Of a stretch of 16,602 nucleotides of DNA, positions 1 to 6,572 are shown piece by piece; the stretch's first letter is position 1; each line of letters opens with the position of its first letter. The position numbers were made by a program, and so were the translations under genes. Below the pieces are notes generated by a model. The model was not told where the DNA came from. It did not search any database and was given only the letters and a program-made list of their open reading frames with translations. The DNA is from Propionibacteriaceae bacterium (GTDB taxonomy: Bacteria > Actinomycetota > Actinomycetes > Propionibacteriales > Propionibacteriaceae): positions 1 to 16,602 of the forward strand of contig WRJP01000023.1 in assembly GCA_009778535.1 (NCBI GenBank), read 5' to 3'.

Positions 1-743
1 GGTTCGGGGTTGGGAAGGACGGCAATCGCCCGATTCAGCAGTGCTTTAAGTTTGTCGATGTTTTTGGCGAATTCTTTCCCTACCCCGACATGATCGACAG
101 ATTCTTGGCCTTCCACTCCAGCATCATGATCGGTAACAACGCAGCAGGTGGCATAGCACAGCGCCAACTCTCGAGCCACGGACGCTTCCGGCATTCCCGT
201 CATTCCGACCACAGTTCCGCCAAGTTGACGATGCCACCGCGATTCGGCTTTGCTGGAAAATCGCGGGCCGTTTATCACCACCAATACGCCTTGGTCAGTC
301 ATAGAAAGCCCGGCACCCATCTCAACTAGCGCCGCACGTAAGCGCGGGCAGTACGGTTCGGCAAAACTGACGTGAACCACGTTTCCAGGTTCTCCATATA
401 CCGTGTGCTCTCGACCCCAGGTGCGATCAACTACTTGATCAGGAACCACGAAGTCGCCCGGGTTTAATTCCGGAACTAGGGCACCGACTGCGCACGGCGC
501 TAGCACCTGCCGTACCCCCAGCGACCGTAGCGCCCATAGATTAGCTCGATAGTTCACTTTATGCGGCGGAAATTCATGGTTGATGCCGTGTCTGGGTATG
601 AAAGCTACTGGTCTTTCATTTACCAAACCCAGCATTATGGCCGCGCTGGGCGAGCCGAAAGGAGTGTCCACGCTCATAGGTTTGGCATCGTGCAAAAACT
701 TGTAGAAGCCCGACCCACCAATAATCCCTATATCAGGTCTCAT
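1..743 (-). CDS. S-methyl-5'-thioadenosine phosphorylase family protein (3' end cut by window edge)
   Basis: Purine-nucleoside phosphorylase family enzyme, expected to cleave methylthioadenosine (or a related nucleoside) with phosphate in the cytoplasm for purine and methionine salvage. My own translation from the ATG at 743 gives 247 residues before the edge. It begins with the phosphate-binding GIIGGSGFY (residues 6-14), then RHG at 51-53, a KVNYRANLWAL stretch near 62-72, NGPRFSS near 158-164, AES at 166-168 and GMTGMPEA at 180-187. The purine-recognition position reads T-D-H-D (204-207); family knowledge says Asp here favours adenine over hypoxanthine, so I prefer MTAP to MTIP or plain PNP. 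An AGGA lies 7 bases upstream of the ATG. The gene diverges from umuD across 100 bp. Substrate assignment is inference; the family call is firm. Confidence 0.88.
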   Translation of the reverse strand, partial: MRPDIGIIGGSGFYKFLHDAKPMSVDTPFGSPSAAIMLGLVNERPVAFIPRHGINHEFPPHKVNYRANLWALRSLGVRQVLAPCAVGALVPELNPGDFVVPDQVVDRTWGREHTVYGEPGNVVHVSFAEPYCPRLRAALVEMGAGLSMTDQGVLVVINGPRFSSKAESRWHRQLGGTVVGMTGMPEASVARELALCYATCCVVTDHDAGVEGQESVDHVGVGKEFAKNIDKLKALLNRAIAVLPNPE

Positions 744-806
744 AGTGGAATCCTATAGCCACAAGCCGCTTGCAGATACAGCCATTCATTGCCACAACGA
801 TTCTGC

Positions 807-838
807 TTGAGAATTGTCGTAACCTACGTCTATATTAT
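807..838 (+). promoter_or_regulatory. Candidate promoter of umuDC
   Basis: TTGAGA at 807-812 resembles a -35 element. TATATT (831-836, 18-bp spacer) or TATTAT (833-838, 20-bp spacer) resembles a -10 element. The predicted transcription start falls at about 843-845, on the ATG at 844, and no Shine-Dalgarno sequence precedes that ATG. The message therefore looks leaderless, which is common in actinobacteria. Promoter and leaderless status are inferred from spacing only. Confidence 0.5.
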
Positions 839-839
839 G

Positions 840-851
840 AAACATGTGTTC
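840..851. promoter_or_regulatory. LexA (SOS) box-like operator over the umuD start codon
   Basis: Read on the minus strand the site is GAACACATGTTT. It matches 7 of the 8 fixed positions of the Gram-positive/actinobacterial SOS core GAAC-N4-GTTC. It lies directly after the candidate -10 element and covers the ATG at 844, so bound LexA would block initiation. Placement upstream of a umuDC pair makes an SOS operator the natural reading. Confidence 0.5.
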
Positions 852-1224
852 TAATACCCTCGAAAGCGTGACCCAAACTGCATCATGGCCTTCGCCTGCC
901 CAGGACTACCTAGAGGCCGCAATATCTATTGACCGCGAGGTACTAAACGGCAACACCTACATCCTGCGAGCAATCGGAAACGACCTAGCGCAGCTTGGTA
1001 TCAGAAATGGCGACCGACTAGTCGTTGATCGTTCAATCCCTGTGGTGTTAGGGCAGCTAATCGTTATCGAAGCAGACGGTAAGCGCTGGGCCGGAATCTA
1101 CCGGAAAATACGCGGCCAACCCGTACTTTGGCTGGGAGCTGCTACCTTGCCATTGTTCGGCGAAGTTAGAACTTGGGGTGTCGTCACTTACTGCATACAT
1201 CGATTTACCCCAGAACTGTCATGA
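844..1224 (+). CDS. umuD: UmuD-like protein lacking the Ser/Lys protease residues
   Basis: The 126-aa product aligns by eye with UmuD. W-P-S-P-A at 15-19 corresponds to F-P-S-P-A after the E. coli cleavage site, and NGDRLVVDRS (55-64) corresponds to DGDLLIVDS. UmuD normally trims its own N-terminal arm with a Ser-Lys dyad and then partners UmuC in translesion polymerase V. Here the GDSM motif reads G-N-D-L (45-48), with Asp47 where the nucleophilic Ser should be. The general-base Lys position (K97 in E. coli) falls on Gly84, and the Cys-Gly cleavage bond reads Ala-Ser. The N-terminal arm is also about 10 residues shorter. By sequence the protein cannot autocleave and may act as a constitutive UmuD'-like partner. 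Its stop overlaps the umuC start as ATGA (1221-1224), implying translational coupling. The start is taken as 844; no SD is visible. Confidence 0.85.
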   Translation: MCSNTLESVTQTASWPSPAQDYLEAAISIDREVLNGNTYILRAIGNDLAQLGIRNGDRLVVDRSIPVVLGQLIVIEADGKRWAGIYRKIRGQPVLWLGAATLPLFGEVRTWGVVTYCIHRFTPELS

Positions 1225-2468
1225 ACCCCATTGCTCTGATAGACGTGAACTGCATGTACGTATCGTGTGAGCGGTTCGCCGACATTGCCCTGCGCGGACA
1301 GCCTGTCGTGGTGCTATCCAATAACGATGGCTGTGTGATAAGCCGGAGCAACGAAGCGAAGCAGTTGGGTGTGCCCATGGGCGAACCGTGGTTCAAGGTC
1401 AAGAGCAATCCTCAATTCAAGGCCGTGGTCGCCCGTTCGTCCAACTACGAGCTATATGGCGATCTTTCCGCACGCTTCCATCGGACGGTCGCAGAAATGG
1501 CGGCCTGGGCAGAAATCTATTCAATAGATGAGGCTTTTATCGGGCTGAGCCGCGATGGAGCTGAACATGCTCACGCTATCCAGAATAAGGTAGCGCAATG
1601 CACCGATCTGCCTACGACAGTCGGGGTCGCAACTACTAAGACTTTGGCAAAAATCGCGCAACGTCACGCTAAAGATATTGGGCGCAGTTTTTTCGATATC
1701 AGTACTTGGTCGGGTTCACAGATCGACGAGTTGCTCTGTCAAATTCCAGTCGGCGACGTGTGGGGAGTTGGTCGCCGTATTTCACGGCAATTGACTGCTA
1801 ATCAGGTGAGATCGGCATGGGAACTGTCGCGGCTTGACCCGGGTCAGGTGCGGCGCAAGTGGTCGGTAGGAATGGAACGTACAGTTCGCGAGTTGAACGG
1901 CATCCCATGTATCCAGGTGGGTTTTGACCCGCAACCGCCACAGCAGATTCTCTATAGCAGAATGATGGGTGCTGTGATCACGCAGCCAGACGAAATGCGG
2001 CTGGCGCTGGCACAGTATATGTGGCGAGCCACCCGTCGACTGCGTCGCAGTCACCAGACCGCGACCGGAATGCAGGTGTGGTTCTCTACCTCGCACTATC
2101 GCAGTAACCCGCACCAGGAGCGCTATGGTATTTCGCTGCCTGCTACCAACGATCCGTTCTACTTGATTCAGGCGGCTCAAGGGATACTTCCGAAACTGAA
2201 AGTAGGTCAGCCCTACAACCGAATTGGAGTGCTTTTCTTCGGGCTAGCTCCGGCTGGAATCCAACCGATGCTCTTTGAGCAGGTTTCGACCAGTCATGTC
2301 TTGAATGACGCTATGGAGCAGCTTAACCTCAGGTTTCCGGATTGCATCGCTCCAGGCGTGGCTGGAATCAGAACCGCGCAGCGCTGGGACATGCACCGCG
2401 AACTGCTATCCGGAGCTGTTACTACCCGCTGGGACGAGCTGCTTCCAGTACAATGCCGAAGCGTTTAA
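1221..2468 (+). CDS. umuC: Y-family DNA polymerase, UmuC subunit (Pol V)
   Basis: Error-prone translesion polymerase of the UmuC branch, 415 aa from the ATG at 1221, close to the family's usual ~420. Visible are the first catalytic block I-D-V-N-C-M-Y-V-S-C-E (Asp8; residues 7-17), NNDGC, the palm motif YSIDEAF with Asp103/Glu104, and a helix-hairpin-helix stretch V-W-G-V-G-R-R. The C-terminus contains TTRWDELLPV, typical of the DUF4113 tail found in UmuC proteins but not in DinB. An upstream in-frame ATG at 1173 is rejected because the family begins at this MNPIALIDVN and because ATGA couples it to umuD. Both polymerase acidic sites are intact, so the enzyme should be active even though its UmuD-like partner has lost its protease residues. 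Confidence 0.95.
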   Translation: MNPIALIDVNCMYVSCERFADIALRGQPVVVLSNNDGCVISRSNEAKQLGVPMGEPWFKVKSNPQFKAVVARSSNYELYGDLSARFHRTVAEMAAWAEIYSIDEAFIGLSRDGAEHAHAIQNKVAQCTDLPTTVGVATTKTLAKIAQRHAKDIGRSFFDISTWSGSQIDELLCQIPVGDVWGVGRRISRQLTANQVRSAWELSRLDPGQVRRKWSVGMERTVRELNGIPCIQVGFDPQPPQQILYSRMMGAVITQPDEMRLALAQYMWRATRRLRRSHQTATGMQVWFSTSHYRSNPHQERYGISLPATNDPFYLIQAAQGILPKLKVGQPYNRIGVLFFGLAPAGIQPMLFEQVSTSHVLNDAMEQLNLRFPDCIAPGVAGIRTAQRWDMHRELLSGAVTTRWDELLPVQCRSV

Positions 2469-2642
2469 CTCCAGTCTCCTTTCCGCATAACTCACCAAAC
2501 GAGTCGGTTCCTGACAATATCCGAGGCGCGGCGTTGGCGACACTTACCATTTGCCCAATATTTCAGACACACTCCTACTGAGAAATATCGTCAAAACAAT
2601 CCGAACCTGGATGCGTCTTTACTGTGACACCTCTTGGTTCCC

Positions 2643-3398
2643 TCAGCGTTGCCGAAGGGCGAAAATGCCCCAACCGACGTGCTCGCGGGTGTAGCGCGCA
2701 TATCTAGCAGGTTCGGCAGCTAGTTCAGCACGTACCTGGTCGGCCATTTCGTCATCGGGGTGAGCTTCAAGCCAAGATCGCATAGTGAACCACTGTGCGC
2801 CTTGGTAGCGATCCCAATCGTCTTGGTTGGCTAGCATCAGCTCCACCACGTCATATCCGAGTTCACTAAATTGGGCGAGCAACGCTGGCAGCACCAAGAA
2901 ATCATATGGATCTGCTGCTTCGCACAACTCAGCGGTCTGTTTATCCGGCACGCCTAGCTGCCAATAGGGCTCACCAATCAGCATGATTCCGCCCGGCTTC
3001 AAACTCCGGGACAGCAACTCGACCGTACCTGCCACTCCTGAACCAATCCAGGTAGCTCCTATACACGCGGCCAGATCGACCAAACCGTCCGCAGCACTGG
3101 TGACGTAGTCCGCGGCGTCTGCATGAATGAACTTGACGCGATCAGCGACCCCAAGCTCTAACGCACGCGCGCGTGCCTGCTCGGTAAACAGGACGCTGAG
3201 ATCAACCCCGGTACCGGTCAAGCCATGATCGCGCGCCCAAGTACACAGCATCTCCCCCGAGCCGCTGCCAAGATCGAGCGCAGTGGTACCTGTTTTCAGA
3301 TGTAACGCCCTACCTAGCAGCGCAAGTTTTTCCGAAGAAAGGGGATTGTGAATACGATGGCCGCTCTCGCGGATAGTGAAAATACGCGGAATATCCAC
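2643..3398 (-). CDS. SAM-dependent class I methyltransferase, substrate unknown
   Basis: The 251-aa cytosolic protein has a Rossmann-type SAM-binding fold. Motif I is LDLGSGSG (41-48), the acidic end of beta-2 is Asp66 in GTGVDLS, and HADAADY marks the adenine-contact region. Family members act on small molecules, proteins or rRNA, and nothing here fixes the substrate. The best start is GTG at 3398, with AGGAAGG about 7 bases upstream. An overlapping ATG at 3400 opens a different frame that gives no recognisable protein. The gene lies 115 bp downstream of the racemase gene on the same strand and runs tail-to-tail toward umuC across 174 bp in which I see only a weak AT-rich stem. Confidence 0.85.
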   Translation of the reverse strand: MDIPRIFTIRESGHRIHNPLSSEKLALLGRALHLKTGTTALDLGSGSGEMLCTWARDHGLTGTGVDLSVLFTEQARARALELGVADRVKFIHADAADYVTSAADGLVDLAACIGATWIGSGVAGTVELLSRSLKPGGIMLIGEPYWQLGVPDKQTAELCEAADPYDFLVLPALLAQFSELGYDVVELMLANQDDWDRYQGAQWFTMRSWLEAHPDDEMADQVRAELAAEPARYARYTREHVGWGIFALRQR

Positions 3399-3513
3399 AT
3401 TCGACCTTCCTGCCAGATTCCAACTTCGATGCTAATCGCATAATAACCAATGCGCCAAGCTGAAATCTGTTTCACCGCACAACGAAGAAGCAAACTGAAC
3501 ACTCACATACCAC

Positions 3514-4212
3514 TCACCTGTTGAGAATAAAGTCGACAGCGGCGTCAATATGAGCAGCAGCCGAGTCGATCAACGCAATATCTGTATCTTGCTCGCTAAG
3601 GATCAACGGCAATTCTGTGCAGCCAAGAACTACGCCTTGAGCCCCAGCCTGAGCTAGCCGATCAACCACGCAGCACAAAGCTACCCGCGAAGTGTCAGCG
3701 ATAATCCCTTTAGTGAGTTCGTCAAAAATGATCTGGTCAGTGATTTCAATATCGGCCTCGCAAGCCTTCACCGCCTGGATTTGGTTTGCCAACAAGCGAT
3801 CAGCATAAAAAGCGTCACGCATCACCGGGCTAGTGCCCAAAATCCCGAGAGAACTGATACCACGGCGTTTGGCAGCAGCAGCGATGGCATCAACGATGTG
3901 GATGAGCGGTATGTCAATAGCGTCCGCGACGCTAGGTGCCACTTTGTGCATTAGGTTTGAGCAGATCATGACGGCCTGTGCTCCGGCTTTCTCCAAAGTA
4001 CGCGCATGACTAGCTAACAGCGCACCTACTTGATCCCAATCTTCATTGACCTGGTAGTTTCGTACCTCTTGAAAGTTCAACGAATCCAAAAACAGTGGCG
4101 CAGAGGTATGTCCACCTACCACATGGGCGATAGCTGAGTTGATTCCTTTGTAGTACTCAACTGTTGAGTGGTAAGTCATACCGCCCAAGAGTCCCAATCT
4201 GCGCATACTCAT
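3514..4212 (-). CDS. Aspartate/glutamate racemase family protein (YgeA-like amino-acid racemase)
   Basis: Cofactor-independent amino-acid racemase of 232 aa, expected to interconvert L- and D-amino acids in the cytoplasm. The first catalytic cysteine is Cys84 in M-I-C-S-N-L-M-H-K and the second is Cys198 in LGCTELPL, the paired-cysteine design of the family. The N-terminal LGLLGGM and the sequence around Cys84 resemble E. coli YgeA, a broad-specificity racemase, more than a strict aspartate racemase. Two ATGs are possible, at 4212 and 4206, and neither has an SD. A weak TTGTCG-17-TGTGTA pair upstream would start transcription at the second ATG, so a leaderless start at 4206 is a real alternative. 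Whether D-amino acids here feed peptidoglycan is unknown. Confidence 0.9.
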   Translation of the reverse strand: MSMRRLGLLGGMTYHSTVEYYKGINSAIAHVVGGHTSAPLFLDSLNFQEVRNYQVNEDWDQVGALLASHARTLEKAGAQAVMICSNLMHKVAPSVADAIDIPLIHIVDAIAAAAKRRGISSLGILGTSPVMRDAFYADRLLANQIQAVKACEADIEITDQIIFDELTKGIIADTSRVALCCVVDRLAQAGAQGVVLGCTELPLILSEQDTDIALIDSAAAHIDAAVDFILNR

Positions 4213-4285
4213 TACACAAGTCTAAACGGGAACGCCGACAAAGAGCCTGCATTATTCACATGCTACGAAAACGAACTGCCTTGGG

Positions 4286-4930
4286 TTACACAGACCGGCT
4301 ACGCGCAAGCTGCATCAGAATGCTGAAGGTACCAATGACACCAAATGCCAAGAAAATCAGTGCATCTGGGATCAAGAACATCTGCCAAACACTTGGCAGG
4401 AAGATATACTCCGTGGTCGCCAACAACAGATCGCCAACTGGAGCACCCGGAAATTCCTGCGCAAGTTCAAAGTAGATTTCTGTACCCAGCATGGCCACCA
4501 GAGAGAGCAACAGACCAACGACGATCAGACAAATCAGCGGTACCACACCGTTTTTGGGTTTTGCTTGCGCACCCTTGCCATACAGCCAACCCATAGCGTA
4601 TGCCATGGCAAAGCTAGTGATAGAGGCGATAAAGCCTAACCGATACAACAAGGCGGAAAGTACCAAGCCGACCAGCAAACCAGGCAGGCTAAATAATAGG
4701 CCGCGGCCAACTCTCTCCTGGGTTTCGGCGGCACCGGTTTGCTCTCCGAAAGCAGCGGCATCATAGACCGCTGCACCGTTTTCAACCGGAGCTCCAGGGA
4801 CGGCATATGGGGAGGTAAGCCCACTGCCGTATGTCCCATATGGCGACGATGGTTCTGACATTGGAGCTGGCATGTCCGGAGGTAGAAATTCCGGTGCGGT
4901 GTCGTTTAGCGGGTTAGTTTCGCCCGACAT
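4286..4930 (-). CDS. Hypothetical membrane protein, Pro-rich N-terminus and four membrane helices
   Basis: I do not recognise a named family. Starting at the ATG at 4930 gives 214 aa and puts AGGAGG five bases before the start; the longer frame from 5005 has no such site and is rejected. Residues 1 to about 70 are hydrophilic and rich in Pro, Gly, Ser and Tyr (PPDMPAPMSEP and similar), as in many actinobacterial DUF membrane proteins. The rest has about four hydrophobic stretches: FSLPGLLVGLVLSALLY; ITSFAMAYAMGWLYG; VPLICLIVVGLLLSLVAML; and a last one near FLIPDALIFLAFGVIG. A Lys-rich loop (GKGAQAKPKNG) separates the second and third. The IS begins about 68 bp upstream of the start codon, so the native promoter may have been displaced. 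Confidence 0.7.
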   Translation of the reverse strand: MSGETNPLNDTAPEFLPPDMPAPMSEPSSPYGTYGSGLTSPYAVPGAPVENGAAVYDAAAFGEQTGAAETQERVGRGLLFSLPGLLVGLVLSALLYRLGFIASITSFAMAYAMGWLYGKGAQAKPKNGVVPLICLIVVGLLLSLVAMLGTEIYFELAQEFPGAPVGDLLLATTEYIFLPSVWQMFLIPDALIFLAFGVIGTFSILMQLARSRSV

Positions 4931-4998
4931 TTTCTCCTCCTGTGGTTCGTTAGGTAAATGGTAGTCTACGAAAGTCATACTCACGTATAGGACGACTA

Positions 4999-5053
4999 GC
5001 CTCATCTAAAACGTCCGGGAAGCACAAGGCTTGCCTCATTTGAAAATGTCCGC
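4999..5053. repeat. IS left end: two tandem copies of a transposase-site-like motif
   Basis: The outer copy (4999-5022) is GCCTCAT, a spacer, then GTCCGGGAAG. The inner copy (5033-5053) is GCCTCAT, TTGAAAAT, then GTCCGC. Both are in the same orientation. The mirror arrangement occurs at the right end. Confidence 0.7.
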
Positions 5054-5110
5054 GTATGGTGTGTGGGTTCTTCATGGTGTTACCTGGCTGTCATGAGCAG
5101 GGAGTTGCCG

Positions 5111-6307
5111 ATGTCCGCGCGTAAAGACATCACGAAGAAGTTCGCCACGCAGTATGCGAAGGCCGGGCGAAAGGAGAAAGCGGAGATCCTCGACGCGCTC
5201 GTGAGGGCGACCGGGTGGCATCGAGACCACGCTCGTCGGGCTATCCGAGATGCGTCGGTGAGGAAGGGGTCGATTTCCCAGCAACAAAGGAAGCCGAGGC
5301 CTAGGAAATACTCCTATGACGCTTTGGTCGTTCTTCAGGAGGTGTGGCGGTTGGCTGGTCAGCCCTGCGGGAAGTATCTCGCGGCGGTCATGGACGACCA
5401 GCTCGAACGCCTGGTACGGTTCCGCGAACTGGGGAAGGTCCAACCCAGGGCGACCCTGGCTGTGTTGAACGAGTTGACAACGATGAGTCCGGCCACGATC
5501 GACCGTTACCTCAAGCCTCACAAAGACTCGATGTATCCGCTGGAGTCTTTGTCGGGCACTCGTCCTTCTCATATTCTGCGTTCCTCGATTCCGGTGAAGT
5601 CGTGTCTGGATTCTGGGCCAGAAGTTCCGGGGTTGTTCGAGTTGGACACTGTCGCCCACTGTGGTTTCAGTCTCAAAGGTGAGTTCTTCTGGACCTTGTC
5701 AGCCACAGATCCGCTGATCGGGTGGACGTTGATGCGCACGGTGAAAAACAAAGCATTCGTCAACATTCACCCGGGTTTAGAGTGGATCAGAACCCACAGT
5801 CCTTATCCGATCGGGACAATGGACTTCGACAATGGCAGCGAGTTCATCAACTGGGCAGTGATCACCTGGGCTGACTCCCACGATATCCAGGTGACGAGGG
5901 GGCGACCAATGAAGAAGAACGACAATGCTCACATCGAACAACGCAACGGCGACTGGATACGTAAACACGCCTTCCGTTACCGCTACGAAACTCCTCGTGA
6001 AATGGAGTTACTCAACGAACTATGGGAGCTGGTGATGGCCCGCAAGAACTATCTCCTCCCGTGTGTGAAGGTCGCCGGCTCGACACAGACCACCTCAGGG
6101 CGCAGACGCCTGATCTATGACAAGCCCGCTACTCCATATTCGAGGCTCATCGCCAGCGGGATCCTCGATGACGACGCGAAGACTCGCGTGGACAAAGAAC
6201 ACGCTCGTCTCAATCCCGCTCGCATCACTCGCCGGATCAACGCTATCCAAAACGAACTGATCCAACTCGCCGCACATCGTACTCAATCCACCCGTCAGGT
6301 AGCCTGA
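5111..6307 (+). CDS. IS transposase, DDE integrase-core (rve) type
   Basis: The 398-aa protein carries a complete catalytic triad: Asp179 in FELDTVAH, Asp240 in FDNGSEF and Glu276 in NAHIEQRNGDW. The last two are separated by exactly 35 residues, the DD(35)E layout of retroviral-integrase-fold transposases. The N-terminal ~75 residues are basic (ITKKFATQYAKAGRKEKAEI and a following RDHARRAIRD helix) and look like a helix-turn-helix DNA-binding region. The start at 5111 has AGGGAG six bases upstream; an ATG at 5093 is the alternative. No frameshift or premature stop is visible, so the enzyme appears functional. It lies entirely inside the IS and is followed by a GC-rich hairpin. Confidence 0.92.
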   Translation: MSARKDITKKFATQYAKAGRKEKAEILDALVRATGWHRDHARRAIRDASVRKGSISQQQRKPRPRKYSYDALVVLQEVWRLAGQPCGKYLAAVMDDQLERLVRFRELGKVQPRATLAVLNELTTMSPATIDRYLKPHKDSMYPLESLSGTRPSHILRSSIPVKSCLDSGPEVPGLFELDTVAHCGFSLKGEFFWTLSATDPLIGWTLMRTVKNKAFVNIHPGLEWIRTHSPYPIGTMDFDNGSEFINWAVITWADSHDIQVTRGRPMKKNDNAHIEQRNGDWIRKHAFRYRYETPREMELLNELWELVMARKNYLLPCVKVAGSTQTTSGRRRLIYDKPATPYSRLIASGILDDDAKTRVDKEHARLNPARITRRINAIQNELIQLAAHRTQSTRQVA

Positions 6308-6419
6308 ACATCCGATCAGACCAGCAGTGTCAAACTCACACACATCACGATGAACCACCGGATCGGTGCGAAACAGCGGCAAAGACCCGATCATCTCTCC
6401 TTAATGCTCGCGTCGCTGC

Positions 6420-6439
6420 GGCCGCCCCAAGGGGCGGCC
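6420..6439. terminator. GC-rich hairpin downstream of the transposase gene
   Basis: Nine-base arms, GGCCGCCCC (6420-6428) and GGGGCGGCC (6431-6439), flank AA; in practice the loop would open to four or more bases. No T-run follows, so it is not a canonical intrinsic terminator. It lies 112 bp after the transposase stop and just inside the IS right end, where it could also block read-through. Confidence 0.4.
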
Positions 6440-6466
6440 TTGGCCCACGTTACCGCCATCACCTAG

Positions 6467-6522
6467 GCGGACATTTTATGTGAGGCACACATCAACTCTT
6501 CCCGGACATTTGACAATGAGGC
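6467..6522. repeat. IS right end: inverted pair of the same motif
   Basis: The inner copy (6467-6486) and outer copy (6498-6522) are the left-end motif read on the minus strand. The inner copy is GCCTCA, CATAAAAT, then GTCCGC. The outer one is GCCTCAT, TGTCAAAT, then GTCCGGGAAG. As at the left end, GTCCGGG is outer and GTCCGC is inner. Confidence 0.7.
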
Positions 6523-6572
6523 AAGACGTTCGCTCCCGGTACCGTGGAGAGCTGAGACTATGCACGCGCTCG

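Larger units (their letters stand above)
4999..6522 (+). mobile_element. Insertion sequence with a DD(35)E transposase, about 1.5 kb
   Basis: A single transposase gene is flanked by imperfect inverted ends. The outermost alignable parts are GCCTCAT followed after 7-8 bases by GTCCGGGAAG, at 4999-5022 and, inverted, at 6498-6522. Each end also has a second inner copy of the motif. I could not find a convincing target duplication next to either end, so exact outer borders are uncertain by a few bases. The rve-type catalytic core places it near IS481/ISNCY-like elements; I do not assign a family. It sits 51 bp beyond the priA stop codon and about 68 bp before a membrane-protein start codon. Confidence 0.8.

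Noticed and set aside
1173..1220. Longer umuC start adding 16 residues
   Set aside because: The extension lies inside umuD, has no family similarity, and the ATGA overlap supports 1221.
2558..2588. ATATTTC/GAAATAT inverted repeat between umuC and the methyltransferase gene
   Set aside because: Seven AT-rich pairs around a 17-base loop with no T-run; too weak to call a terminator. The rest of 2469-2642 shows nothing else I can support.
5072..5659. Long minus-strand open frame within the transposase gene
   Set aside because: It is antisense to a gene with an intact catalytic triad, has an Arg/Pro/His-rich shadow composition and no recognisable motif.
6537..6544. CGGTACCG palindrome just past the priA stop codon and the IS
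   Set aside because: Eight bases with no loop and no T-run; likely chance.
4980..6545. Target-site duplication flanking the IS
   Set aside because: I compared about 45 bases on each side and found no convincing direct repeat; only short chance matches such as GACG.
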